Shown piece after piece: positions 18,366 through 27,129 of a DNA stretch of 31,021 bases (its first letter is position 1; each line of letters starts with the position of its first letter). The stretch is from contig JBBRIE010000005.1 of assembly GCA_038221545.1 (NCBI GenBank), forward strand, positions 1 to 31,021, given 5' to 3'. The DNA is from JBBQNY01 sp038221545. GTDB lineage: Bacteria > Pseudomonadota > Gammaproteobacteria > Xanthomonadales > Ahniellaceae. The notes beneath the pieces were generated by a model, which saw nothing but the letters and a program-made list of their open reading frames with translations, searched no databases and was not told where the DNA came from. The translations under genes and the position numbers were made by a program.

Positions 18366-18896
18366 ATGACCGACACCGAAACCCTGTTTGCGGGCCAGTG
18401 GCTGCGCATCAAGCGGCGCGGAAAATGGGAGTACGCCGAACGCACCAATCGCGGCGGCGGCGCGGTCAGCGTGATCGCCGAGACCATCGAGGGCAAGGTG
18501 GTGTTCGTCGAGCAGTTCCGCGTACCCATCAATGCGCGCACGATCGAGATGCCGGCGGGGCTCATCGGCGATGACGAGGCCGCGGCGGACGACGACCTCC
18601 TCGCCACGGCGCGGCGGGAACTGATCGAGGAAACCGGTTACGACGGCGACTCGTTCGAGCACATCCTGACCGGCCCCACGTCGGCAGGCATGTCCAACGA
18701 AATGGTCGCGTTCGTGATTGCGCGCGGGCTTCGAAGGGTTGGACCTGGCGGCGGCGTGCACGGCGAGGACATCACCGTGCACGAGGTCGATCGCGACTCC
18801 GCGGCGTCATGGCTGATGCGCAAGCAGGCCGACGGTTTCGGCATCGACCTCAAGCTCTTCGCGGGCCTCTGGTTCCTCGAACGCGCGCGTCGCTAG
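18366..18896 (+). CDS. NUDIX hydrolase, ADP-ribose pyrophosphatase-like
   Basis: 176 residues from ATG 18366. The NUDIX box spans about 60-88: the PAGLIGDDE part is followed by AAADDDLLATA, then RRELIEETGY. The catalytic REL-x-EETG core is intact. The loop between the first Glu and REL is five residues longer than the classical pattern, as in several ADP-ribose/nucleoside-diphosphate-sugar members. VVFVEQFRVPINARTIEMPAG-type strands before the box also fit that group. It probably cleaves a nucleoside diphosphate linked to a sugar; the exact substrate is open. The gene is monocistronic and followed by REP hairpins. Confidence 0.9.
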   Translation: MTDTETLFAGQWLRIKRRGKWEYAERTNRGGGAVSVIAETIEGKVVFVEQFRVPINARTIEMPAGLIGDDEAAADDDLLATARRELIEETGYDGDSFEHILTGPTSAGMSNEMVAFVIARGLRRVGPGGGVHGEDITVHEVDRDSAASWLMRKQADGFGIDLKLFAGLWFLERARR

Positions 18897-18901
18897 GCTT
18901 T

Positions 18902-18926
18902 GAGCCGAGCTTTGCTCGGCTCTACA
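18902..18926 (-). repeat. GTAG-type REP hairpin, minus orientation
   Basis: Perfect 9-base arms GAGCCGAGC and GCTCGGCTC with loop TTT, followed by CTAC. On the minus strand this reads GTAG and then the hairpin, the layout of GTAG-headed REP elements known from Stenotrophomonas and related Xanthomonadales. It starts only 6 bases after the NUDIX stop and may also help end transcription. Confidence 0.65.
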
Positions 18927-18948
18927 GAGGCAGCGGACTGCGGGCTCC

Positions 18949-18970
18949 TGTAGAGCGAAGCTCCGCTACA
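18949..18970 (+). repeat. Second GTAG-type REP-like hairpin, plus orientation
   Basis: TGTAG and CTACA form outer arms, with AGC/GCT pairing around GAA inside. The GTAG head is on the plus strand, so this copy faces opposite to the one at 18902-18926, 23 bases away. Two inverted copies together resemble a REP doublet (BIME-like). It ends 18 bases beyond the stop of the convergent transglycosylase gene. Confidence 0.5.
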
Positions 18971-18988
18971 TCCGGGCTTTGAGTCGGC

Positions 18989-20506
18989 TCAGGAACACCC
19001 CGAAAGCTTGATGCGCTGGCCTGGGTGAATCGTGTAGTTCGGCGGCTTGAGTCCGTTGGCCTGCGCAAGGCCCTTGGCGCTGCCGCACTCGTAACGACGT
19101 GCAATGGCCGCCAGCGTCTCGCCGCGACGCACCGTGTGCGTGCGCGCGGCGGGCTTGGCGGCGAGCTTGGCTGCGGCCGCGGCCGCAGAGCTCGTGTTCC
19201 GGATCGCGATCTGCGGTGTGAATCCGGTCACCGAAGGCTTTCGCGAACGGGCAATCTCGCTCGCCACGCGCGCCCGCTCGCCAGCCAGGCAATGCGCCTT
19301 GTAGAGCTTCGCGAGCTGCGGCGGCAGGCGCAGCGAAGTGCCCTGGGCAAGCGCGATCGTCGGGTCATGCCGCGGATTGAGGTTGCGCAGCGTGCGGAAC
19401 CAGCCACCGCGGCTGCCGCGGTTGCCGACGCAGATCGCGAGTTCGTTGAGCGACGCAGGCCGCTCCAGCGCAACGATGACCGGCTCGCCGCGATCCACGC
19501 GCGGGAACTCGAGGCCATGTTCCTCCGGGTGCAGGAACAGCCACGCGGCGGCCAGCACCATCGGCACGTAGTCCCGCGTCTCCGGCGGCAGTTGCGCGTA
19601 CACGCCCGGGTCGTAGAAGCCACGCCCCGGGTTCTTGCGATACAGCCGTCCGACCCGGCCCTCGCCGCCGTTGTAGGCCGCGAGCGTGAGTTCGAGGTTG
19701 TTGTTGAGCTCGGCGAAGCGCTCGTTCAGGTAAGCGACGTTAGCGCGTGCAGACAGCTGCGGATCGAACCGCGTGTCGAAGCCGGATGCACCGTTGAGAC
19801 CGAAGCGGAGTCCCGTAGCGGGCATGAATTGCAGCGGCCCCGCGGCTCCGGAGCGCGATACGGCATGCACCTTGCCCGCGGACTCCTTCGCCATGATGCC
19901 GAACAGCAGCGCTTCCGGAAGACCGGCGCGCTGGTACTCCGGCCACATCTGCCAGCGCAGGTACTGGTAGTTCTCCCAGGAATCGATGAGCATCGGCCGC
20001 ATCCACGTCAGCCACTCGTTGAGCGCGGCCTTCATCGGCTCGTTGAGCACGATCAGCTCGCGCAGGTCGCGTCCCTTCAGCAGGGTGATCGATTGCTGGG
20101 CCGCAGGCAGGTCGGCCACGAGCGGCGACTCGCCCGAAATCTCGGGCGACTCCTCGATCGACGCGAATCCCTCCTCGTCGATGCCCTGCGCGCGACGCGC
20201 GAGCAGTGCGTCGTACACGGAGACGACGCGCTCGCGGTCGCAGTCCGCGTCTGCCTGGCAGAGGGTCGCGGCATCGAGCAGCGCCACCGACGCGGCGGAG
20301 AGATCGGTGCGTCCCGCCGCGTCGCCTTTCGCCACTTTCGACAGTGCCGCGCGATAGCGGACGGCGGCGGCGTCGACTTCTTGATTGATCGCGCTGCCCG
20401 CGGGTTTGACTGCGGTGGTCGCCGGGGCATCGCGGGTCGCACCCGCGCCCGCGCAGCCCGTCAGCGCGCCGGCGAGCAAAGCCAGCCAGGTCGAACCCTG
20501 CCTCAT
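18989..20506 (-). CDS. mltD: MltD-like membrane-bound lytic transglycosylase with LysM domain (lipoprotein)
   Basis: 505 residues from ATG 20506 (MRQGSTWLALLAG). The signal peptide ends in lipobox LTGC, so lipidated Cys18. The SLT domain covers about 185-330: catalytic Glu208 in GIMAKESAG, then AVSRSGAAGPLQFMPATG and the AAYNGGEGRV motif. A linker region and a C-terminal LysM domain follow (about 455-503; HTVRRGETLAAIARRY and IHPGQRIKL). The enzyme cuts peptidoglycan between MurNAc and GlcNAc, leaving 1,6-anhydro ends, probably at the outer membrane. E. coli MltD has two LysM units; here one is clear, and the central segment (about 365-405, RGGWFRTLRNLNP) may be a degenerate second one. It is divergent from the YjgR-like gene across 190 bases. 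Confidence 0.92.
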   Translation of the reverse strand: MRQGSTWLALLAGALTGCAGAGATRDAPATTAVKPAGSAINQEVDAAAVRYRAALSKVAKGDAAGRTDLSAASVALLDAATLCQADADCDRERVVSVYDALLARRAQGIDEEGFASIEESPEISGESPLVADLPAAQQSITLLKGRDLRELIVLNEPMKAALNEWLTWMRPMLIDSWENYQYLRWQMWPEYQRAGLPEALLFGIMAKESAGKVHAVSRSGAAGPLQFMPATGLRFGLNGASGFDTRFDPQLSARANVAYLNERFAELNNNLELTLAAYNGGEGRVGRLYRKNPGRGFYDPGVYAQLPPETRDYVPMVLAAAWLFLHPEEHGLEFPRVDRGEPVIVALERPASLNELAICVGNRGSRGGWFRTLRNLNPRHDPTIALAQGTSLRLPPQLAKLYKAHCLAGERARVASEIARSRKPSVTGFTPQIAIRNTSSAAAAAAKLAAKPAARTHTVRRGETLAAIARRYECGSAKGLAQANGLKPPNYTIHPGQRIKLSGCS

Positions 20507-20696
20507 GCGTGTGCGATTGATCACGTTTGCATCCGGTTTCGAGATTAAGGCACGGTATCGGCCCGCGACGGTCATCGCAAACACCGTTGCCGCCCGATCG
20601 ACCTGCAGGCGCGGTTTCACCCCGAGCGGATTCGCGCTAGGGGGCAGCACGCGTTCGGCGGCTAGAATCGGGTCAGGACAGGAAAGCGGGGCGCAC

Positions 20697-22247
20697 GTGG
20701 GCGACATACTGATCGGCAAAGGCGACGCCCAGGTCCACCTGCTGGGCAAGTTCGGCAATCGGCACGGGCTGGTCGCGGGCGCGACCGGCACCGGCAAGAC
20801 GGTTTCGCTCATGGTGCTCGCGGAGGGATTCTCGCGCCTCGGCGTCCCGGTGTTCATGGCCGACGTCAAGGGCGACGTGGCAGGGCTCGCGGTCGCCGCG
20901 GTGCCCAACGCGAAGATCGCCGAGCGCGTCGCCGCGATCGGCATTGCCGATTACGCCCCCGCGGCAAGCCCTGTCGTGTTCTGGGACCTGTACGGCACCG
21001 GCGGCCATCCGGTGCGAGCCACGGTCAGCGACATCGGACCCTCCCTGCTCGCGCGCATGCTCGAGCTCAACGATACCCAGTCGGGCGTGCTCGACATCGC
21101 GTTCAAGCTCGCCGACGACCAGGGCCTGCTGCTGCTCGATCTCGCCGACCTGCGCGCGGTGCTCGGCTTCGTCGCCGCGTCGCGCAAGGAGATCTCCACC
21201 ACCTACGGGCTGGTCAGCACGCCGTCGATCGGTGCGATCCAGCGCGCGCTGCTGCGCCTCGAATCCGATGGCGGCGAGCAATTCTTCGGCGAACCCGCGC
21301 TCGCGCTCGCGGACCTCATGCGCACGGACGCGAACGGACACGGCATCGTCAACGTGCTCGCCGCGGATCGGCTCATCCTCAAGCCGCGGCTGTACTCGAC
21401 GTTTCTGCTGTGGCTGCTCTCGGAACTGTTCGAATCGCTGCCCGAAGTCGGCGACCTCGACCATCCGAAACTGGTTTTCATCTTCGACGAGGCACACCTG
21501 CTGTTCGACGACGCGCCGCCCGCGCTGATGCAGCGCGTCGAGCAGGTCGTGCGCATCATCCGCTCGAAGGGCGTCGGCGTGTACTTCTGCTCGCAGTATC
21601 CGGATGACGTACCCGACGACATCCTCGGCCAGCTCGGCAACCGCATCCAGCACGCCCTGCGCGCGTTCACCCCGCGCGACCAGAAGGCCGTGCGCGTCGC
21701 GGCCGAGACTTTTCGCGCGAACCCGAAGCTCGATGTCGCCGCGACACTTTCGCAACTCGGCACGGGCGAGGCGCTGGTATCCACGCTGCAGGACAGGGGC
21801 ATCCCGATGCCTGTGGAACGCACCCTGATCGCACCGCCACGCTCCCGCATCGGCGCAATCACCGCGGCCGAACGCCTCGCCGTGCGCGCGCGCTCGCCGG
21901 TCGGCGCGAAGTACGACACGCCGGTCGATCGCGAATCGGCGCATGAGCGCCTGATCGAGCGCGCGAACACCGGATCGCCCGACGCAAAGCCCAACGCGCC
22001 GCAGGCGGCGACGCCGGCGCCCCGCGCGGGCTCCGGCCGGCAACGCGCCGGCAGCGCAGACGCGCCGGCACGCGCGCCCGCACCCGCAGCCACCAGCGGG
22101 GTCGGCGGCAAGCTCAAGGAGTGGCTGTTCGGCACGAACCGCCGGCAGGGCGCGATCGAGACCATGGCCAAGCAGACAGCACGCACGGTCGGCAGCCAGC
22201 TAGGTCGGCAGATCCTGCGCGGCGTGCTGGGCGGCCGGCGTCGCTGA
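20697..22247 (+). CDS. HerA-like ATPase of the YjgR (DUF853) family
   Basis: 516 residues from GTG 20697 (GDILIGKGDAQVHLLGKFG); E. coli YjgR has 500. The frame is open further upstream, but that part is not conserved. Walker A is GATGTGKT at 28-35 and Walker B is LVFIFDEAHLLF near 258-270. An Arg-rich segment (VVRIIRSKGVGVYFCSQYP) and a QLGNRIQHALRAFTP block follow, characteristic of HerA/FtsK-type hexameric ATPases. Residues ~420-465 are Ala/Pro-rich low complexity. The C-terminus (ETMAKQTARTVGSQLGRQI, then LRGVLGG) is the usual YjgR tail. The cellular role of YjgR is not established. TAGAAT at 20663-20668 is a possible -10 element, without a clear -35. The next gene follows after 10 bases. 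Confidence 0.93.
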   Translation: MGDILIGKGDAQVHLLGKFGNRHGLVAGATGTGKTVSLMVLAEGFSRLGVPVFMADVKGDVAGLAVAAVPNAKIAERVAAIGIADYAPAASPVVFWDLYGTGGHPVRATVSDIGPSLLARMLELNDTQSGVLDIAFKLADDQGLLLLDLADLRAVLGFVAASRKEISTTYGLVSTPSIGAIQRALLRLESDGGEQFFGEPALALADLMRTDANGHGIVNVLAADRLILKPRLYSTFLLWLLSELFESLPEVGDLDHPKLVFIFDEAHLLFDDAPPALMQRVEQVVRIIRSKGVGVYFCSQYPDDVPDDILGQLGNRIQHALRAFTPRDQKAVRVAAETFRANPKLDVAATLSQLGTGEALVSTLQDRGIPMPVERTLIAPPRSRIGAITAAERLAVRARSPVGAKYDTPVDRESAHERLIERANTGSPDAKPNAPQAATPAPRAGSGRQRAGSADAPARAPAPAATSGVGGKLKEWLFGTNRRQGAIETMAKQTARTVGSQLGRQILRGVLGGRRR

Positions 22248-22257
22248 GGCGACCGCC

Positions 22258-23546
22258 ATGGGCAACGCGAGCCACCCTGGAAGAAAGCGCGCGAGCGCCG
22301 CCACCTTCGATGATCTCGGGCGTGCGTTCGCGTATCCGCTGCAATCCGGCGCGCTGACCTCGATCCTCGCTTTCGCGCTGGCGCTGATGCTGGGCTCGGT
22401 GCCTTTTTTCGGCATGGCGCTGGCGCTGCTGGTCTGGGCATCGGCGTATCGCTACGCCATCGAGGTACTGGATCGCAGTGCGGCGGGCGCACTCGAGGCA
22501 CCCGACTACGCGCTCGACATCCGCGCGGGCGGAGGCGTCGCGATGCTCGTGCTCCAGCTTTGCTTCCTCGCCCTGTATCTGGTCGTGGATCTGTGGGCTC
22601 CAAACGACGCGCAACGGTACGGGTGGTGGTTGCTGCTGGCCGTGATCCAGCCGGCGGCGACGCTCAACCTGGTGCTGATCGGCAACATCGAGAGCGCGCT
22701 CAACCCCCTGCGCTGGCTGCAGTTGATCGCACGCGTGGGATTCGGATACGCGCTGCTCGTCGTCGTCGGCGCCGCCTGCGCCTTCCTGCAGGGCCAGGCC
22801 TACGAATTCCTGCTCGGGTGGCTGCCGGTGATCGTGGCGCGCGTGCTGGCCGGCTTCGTCGCGTTCTACCTGCTGGTCTTCAACTTCCATCTCATGGGGC
22901 GCATCGTCTACGCCCGTCGCGGCGCCATCGGGCACGATCTTGCGGAAGTGCCGACGCGGCTCGATCCGACCGACCGCCATCGCGGTTTCATGCGCGACGT
23001 CGAGATCATGATCGCGGAGGACAAGGGCAAGCAGGCCGCGGCGGCGCTGCAACGCCACCTCGAAAGCGAGCCGCACACCACGGACGCGATGCACCAGCGC
23101 TACCGCCGCCTGCTCGAGCAACTGGGCGACGAACCCGCGCTGGCCGACCACACGCAGACCTACGCGTCGCGGCTACTGATCGACAAGCGCGAGCGCGACG
23201 CGCTGCTGCTGGTGCGCGCGATGCTGCAGCGCGACGCCGCGTTCCGCGTTCGCGACGTCGAGCAGCGCGCGCGGCTTGCCCGCACCGCGATGAACAGCGG
23301 CATGCCCGACGTGGCGCTCGCACTGGCTGGCGACTTCCACCTAGCCCACCCGAAGGCTGCGACCGTGCCGGAGATGGCTTTGCTGGGCGCAAGGCTGCTG
23401 GTCGACCGCAACTCCGACACGCTCGCCGCGCGCGCGGTGCTTACATTCGCGGCCGAACGATTCCCGGACGATCCCCGCCAGCAGGAAATCCTGCTCAAGA
23501 TCGAACAGATCGATGCGCTGGAGGCACGCCTGTCGCCTCCGGCACG

Positions 23547-23550
<4 letters not shown>
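22258..23550 (+). CDS. Unrecognised inner-membrane protein with helical C-terminal domain
   Basis: 430 residues, ATG 22258. I do not recognise the family. Residues ~30-225 carry about five or six membrane helices (for example SILAFALALMLGSVPFFG, VLQLCFLALYLVVDLW, ALLVVVGAACAFL, VLAGFVAFYLLVFNFHLMG). The remaining ~200 residues are soluble, charged and helical, and look like TPR-type repeats (GKQAAAALQRHLESEP, RLLIDKRERDALLLVRAML, ALLGARLLVDR). It lies 10 bases after the YjgR-like gene, and its stop overlaps the GreB start (TTGA), so all three are probably cotranscribed. The topology suggests a membrane scaffold with a cytosolic repeat domain. Confidence 0.88.
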
Positions 23551-24068
<518 letters not shown>

Positions 24069-24106
24069 CACGGCGCACTGGCCCGTCATCGCGCCCTGTA
24101 GAAAAT

Positions 24107-24156
24107 GCAGCAGCGGCGCGCCGTGCAAACGGCATCGCGGCTTGCACCGCTGCTGC
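24107..24156. terminator. Large inverted repeat between convergent greB and TonB receptor genes
   Basis: Perfect 10-base arms GCAGCAGCGG (24107-24116) and CCGCTGCTGC (24147-24156) enclose a 30-base loop, which itself holds a small hairpin GCCGT-GCAA-ACGGC (24120-24133). The element sits in the 125-base gap between two convergent stops, where a shared bidirectional terminator is expected. A short A-run (AAAA at 24102-24105) on the left gives a weak T-tract for the minus-strand transcript. Confidence 0.55.
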
Positions 24157-24193
24157 AATGAGGCGTGAAGCGTGGCGGCGGGGCTGCGTGCGT

Positions 24194-26377
24194 CTAGAAA
24201 GCGTACTTGAGGCTGAGCCGAACGCTGCGAGGCTGCAGGATGTGGAAGTGGAGGTCGTCGAAACCGCCGTCGGGTTCGCCTGCCAGCCGCGATGCGTAGA
24301 AATAATCGATGTCGTGGTCGTCGCTGTCCAGTGCGTTCAGTACGTCGAGATAAACGCCCAGACGTCCCCAGTCGCGCCCCAATCGAAGATTGACGATGGT
24401 CGAGCCATCCGACTCGACGCTCTCGTCCTCGATCAACGGATACGACCCGAAGTGACGCAGTCGCGCGGTGGCGAACCAGCCCGCGCTCCATTGCCTGGTG
24501 ATGCCGGCACTCACGACCAGCGGAATCGATCCTGGAATGCTGTTGCCTTCGGGCGCGTCGTCGCGGAACTCGCTGTCGGTGTAGGACGCTTCGAGGTCGG
24601 CACGCAAGCCGCTGGCGCCAAACCAGTACAAGCCCAACTCCACGCCATCGCGCTGGCTCGGCCGACCGGCTTCGGTGTTGCCGGCGTCACCCACGAACAG
24701 CAGCTCGGAGTCGAGCCGCAAAGTCCAGAGTGCCAGCGTGGCCTGAAACCCTTCGCTGACTTGCCAACGAGCCCCAAGCTCGCCGCCGGTTGAATCGACC
24801 AGCGGGTCCACCGGCACGGCGTCATCGCCGCTGACCGGATCGATACGGATGGTGGTGCCGCGGGCATCGTTGGAATGAAAGCCCTGCCCGAAACTCGCAT
24901 ACAGTTCCAGCGGATCGACGGGTCGATGGATCAGGCTCGCTTTGAGCGACGGAGTGGAGTCGTGCACGACGCCCGAATTCTCGGGCAACGAACGGGCATC
25001 GACATCGAACCGGTAGCGGTCGTAGCGCAGCGCGACGTGACTGCGCAACTTGTCGCTGAAGCGAAAATCGTGCGCCGCGTGCACCCCGAGGCTGCCTTCC
25101 TCGACTGCGTCCTCGCGCACCGTGCTCACGGGCTGGCGCGCGCGGGTCCGGAACAACCCCACGCGCGAGATGTCGTCGAAGCGTCCATCCACGCCGAAGC
25201 GCCAGCTGCTGCGTCCCCTGTTCCATTCGCCGGTCGCTTCGAATCCGTACAGTCGGCGTTCGTCCACCTGCCGGAACTCATCGCCGTTCACCGGGTCGTC
25301 GAGCAAATAGGTGAAGTTCGAAAACAGATCAAGGTCGGAATCGATGGCATAGGCCTGGACAACGCCCTGGCCCCCAAACGCCGAGCCCTTCCAGCCACCG
25401 GACAGGCTGTAACGCGACGACTCGCCGCCCACGCTGGTATCGATCGAGCCGAACTCGGAAATGAGTCCCTGATCGACCGCGCGCTGGGGAATCTGGTCGG
25501 GCGAGTTCCACGTGTTGTCGTAAGCCAGCAACATCGCATGCGCCCTGCCCGAACCCAGCTCGGCGCTGTAACGAAGCATCAAGTTGACCTTCTCGACATC
25601 CTCGTCGATGTCGGCCCACGGTCCGTCGTAGGTTTGCGCTTCCGCCCCGAACAGGACCGTGCCCTCGCCCACTGCCACCGAGTTGAGCAGCACGCCACGC
25701 AGATAACCGAACTCGCCAATGGTCCCTTCCACGAGCCCGGCGGCCACCGAGTCGGACAGGTGGAAGCGCGCGTATCCCGCTGACGCAAAATCGCCCACGT
25801 CGGCGTAGTACGGTCCCTTGCGATAGCGGATTTCCTCCACTGCTTCCGGAATCAGGAAGTTGAGGTCCGTCCAGCCCTGACCATGCCCGTGCGTGCGCAT
25901 GTTGACCGGCATGGCGTCAACGTATGTCGCGAAGTCGGTGCCGTGATCGAGGTTGAAGCCGCGCAGAAAGTACTGGTTGGCCTTGCCGCTGCCGGAGTGC
26001 TGGGTCGCGACCAGTCCCGGCACGAACTCCAGCAGGTCACCGCTGCGCAGCAAGGGGCGTTGCGCAATGTCATCGCGACCGACGGAACCTTCGGACGCAG
26101 CGATGACTTCACCGACAAGATTCTGCCGGCGGCCAATGACTTCGATCTTCTTCAGCGTGGTGGCCCCGTCGTCGGCTGTCTCGTCACTCACGTCAGACGG
26201 GCCTGGCTCCTCGAGTTGCGCCCGCCCCTGCGCGAGTGAAGTTGCGGCGACCGTGCCCAACAGGGCGGCAAGGATCGATTGCCGCAGCAGCAAGCGAGCG
26301 CGAAGCGAACCGGCGGTTCTGAACGTTGCGGATGCAGATGCAAGTGTGGATGTGGATTCTGGATGAGGCGATTGCAT
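24194..26377 (-). CDS. TonB-dependent outer-membrane receptor
   Basis: 727 residues from ATG 26377, with GGGAGAG (26383-26389) 5 bases upstream as a good ribosome site; the frame is open further upstream but without coding character. There is an unusually long, Ser/Thr/Arg-rich N-terminal stretch before the hydrophobic signal core (SILAALLGTVAATSLAQG, ~34-51). The plug domain follows: LLEFVPGLVATQHSGSGK, QYFLRGFNLDHGTDFATYVD, then MRTHGHGQGWTDLNFLIPE and IRYRKGPYYADVGDF. The beta-barrel ends in the expected terminal Phe (SLKYAF). The plug has a His-containing THGHGQG motif on the loop facing the substrate path. It is the last gene of a block with a His-rich secreted protein and a HupE-like permease, so a transition-metal substrate is plausible but unproven. 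Confidence 0.94.
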   Translation of the reverse strand: MQSPHPESTSTLASASATFRTAGSLRARLLLRQSILAALLGTVAATSLAQGRAQLEEPGPSDVSDETADDGATTLKKIEVIGRRQNLVGEVIAASEGSVGRDDIAQRPLLRSGDLLEFVPGLVATQHSGSGKANQYFLRGFNLDHGTDFATYVDAMPVNMRTHGHGQGWTDLNFLIPEAVEEIRYRKGPYYADVGDFASAGYARFHLSDSVAAGLVEGTIGEFGYLRGVLLNSVAVGEGTVLFGAEAQTYDGPWADIDEDVEKVNLMLRYSAELGSGRAHAMLLAYDNTWNSPDQIPQRAVDQGLISEFGSIDTSVGGESSRYSLSGGWKGSAFGGQGVVQAYAIDSDLDLFSNFTYLLDDPVNGDEFRQVDERRLYGFEATGEWNRGRSSWRFGVDGRFDDISRVGLFRTRARQPVSTVREDAVEEGSLGVHAAHDFRFSDKLRSHVALRYDRYRFDVDARSLPENSGVVHDSTPSLKASLIHRPVDPLELYASFGQGFHSNDARGTTIRIDPVSGDDAVPVDPLVDSTGGELGARWQVSEGFQATLALWTLRLDSELLFVGDAGNTEAGRPSQRDGVELGLYWFGASGLRADLEASYTDSEFRDDAPEGNSIPGSIPLVVSAGITRQWSAGWFATARLRHFGSYPLIEDESVESDGSTIVNLRLGRDWGRLGVYLDVLNALDSDDHDIDYFYASRLAGEPDGGFDDLHFHILQPRSVRLSLKYAF

Positions 26378-26434
26378 GAGAACTCTCCCGTGGCCGCGCA
26401 CGAGCGCGCGCGCAGCACTGCACAGCAGGACATT

Positions 26435-26456
26435 GGGCGTGCCGTACGGCGCGCCC
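26435..26456 (-). promoter_or_regulatory. Near-perfect 22-base palindrome upstream of TonB receptor gene
   Basis: Core GCCGTACGGC (26441-26450) is a perfect 10-base palindrome, flanked by GGGCG and CGCCC with a single T/G mismatch between core and flanks on each side. It lies 58-79 bases upstream of the receptor ATG. Size and symmetry fit the binding site of a dimeric repressor, but it could also fold as a hairpin in the leader RNA. No known operator is recognised. Confidence 0.45.
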
Positions 26457-26531
26457 TCGCGATGCGTCTGATTGCAGCGCGCAGGAGAATCCAGTGACGC
26501 AGCCGAAATACCATGCAAGCGCAATGTCGGC

Positions 26532-26552
26532 CGCGGCACCCAGGTGCACGCG
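26532..26552 (-). other. Second inverted repeat in the receptor leader
   Basis: CGCGGCACC (26532-26540) and GGTGC-A-CGCG (26543-26552) pair over 9 bases with one bulged A and a 2-base turn. It sits about 160 bases upstream of the receptor ATG and 50 bases after the stop of the His-rich gene. It may be a processing or termination structure or part of a regulatory leader together with the palindrome at 26435. Confidence 0.4.
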
Positions 26553-26603
26553 TACGCGACATGACGATTCGGGGAGTCGGACTGGACCCGGCGCGATGCG
26601 CAG

Positions 26604-27125
26604 TCAGCAGTCGGGAGGCCGCTCTGCGGGGTCGAGCACGCGCGATTCAAAGCGCGAAGCGCGCGCCTCGGGCAAACCGGCGCGGCCCGATGCATGCGTG
26701 GGTGCTGCCGGCTCTGCCACGATAAAGACGAATCCATCCAGCGCGCGCAAACCCGCAAGGGTTTCGCCCGCGCCAGCGGCGGGGTCGGCGACGTACACCA
26801 CTCCCGCCTCGCGTTCTTCGTGCTGATGATTGCTTGCGGGGCGCGCGTGGGAGTGCGGGTGGCGAGCTATCGGGCGTGGCCGATGCTCATGCGGCCGGAG
26901 CGTCGCGGTCCGAGAATCGCCTTGAGGATGCGGATGGCCGTGGCCGTGTGCTGAAAGAGGGCGGGATGTTGCGTCGTCGTGTGCAGATGGCACCGCGAGA
27001 AAGGCGGCACGGGTCGGCGTGGGCTCCTCGTGCGTGTGTGCGATGACTCCCACGCCGTCGGCTCCAGCCGCATACCCGCGCGCGAGCAACGCAATCGTGA
27101 TGAGGAAATTGACCAGCAGTTTCAC
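26604..27125 (-). CDS. His-rich secreted protein, probable metal-binding
   Basis: 173 residues from GTG 27125, four bases after the stop of the HupE-like gene. An N-terminal signal peptide (KLLVNFLITIALLARGYA) implies export. Fourteen of its fifteen histidines lie in residues 30-102, in clusters such as HTHEE, AHGHGHPHPQ, PHEHRP, HPHSH and NHQHEE. The C-terminal third has no His cluster and ends FESRVLDPAERPPDC, with the only Cys at the last position. This ending faintly recalls small secreted DUF2946-type proteins, but I do not assign it. Placement between a permease and a TonB receptor suggests a periplasmic metal buffer or carrier. Coding is supported by the signal peptide, close spacing and biased composition. 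Family homology cannot be checked here. Confidence 0.75.
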   Translation of the reverse strand: MKLLVNFLITIALLARGYAAGADGVGVIAHTHEEPTPTRAAFLAVPSAHDDATSRPLSAHGHGHPHPQGDSRTATLRPHEHRPRPIARHPHSHARPASNHQHEEREAGVVYVADPAAGAGETLAGLRALDGFVFIVAEPAAPTHASGRAGLPEARASRFESRVLDPAERPPDC

Positions 27126-27129
27126 GGAC

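Noticed and set aside
18423..18660. Elongated NUDIX box as a novelty
   Set aside because: The five-residue expansion before REL occurs in known ADP-ribose pyrophosphatase-like subfamilies, and the catalytic residues are intact.
26378..26603. Cobalamin riboswitch ahead of the TonB receptor
   Set aside because: GGTGCC and CACTGG fragments occur, but the conserved B12-box and the rest of the core are not recognisable.
24194..26758. Upstream start for the TonB receptor at 26758
   Set aside because: The added 127 residues look like non-coding frame (Arg/Ser/Pro/Cys-rich) and overlap the His-rich gene. ATG 26377 has a good ribosome site.
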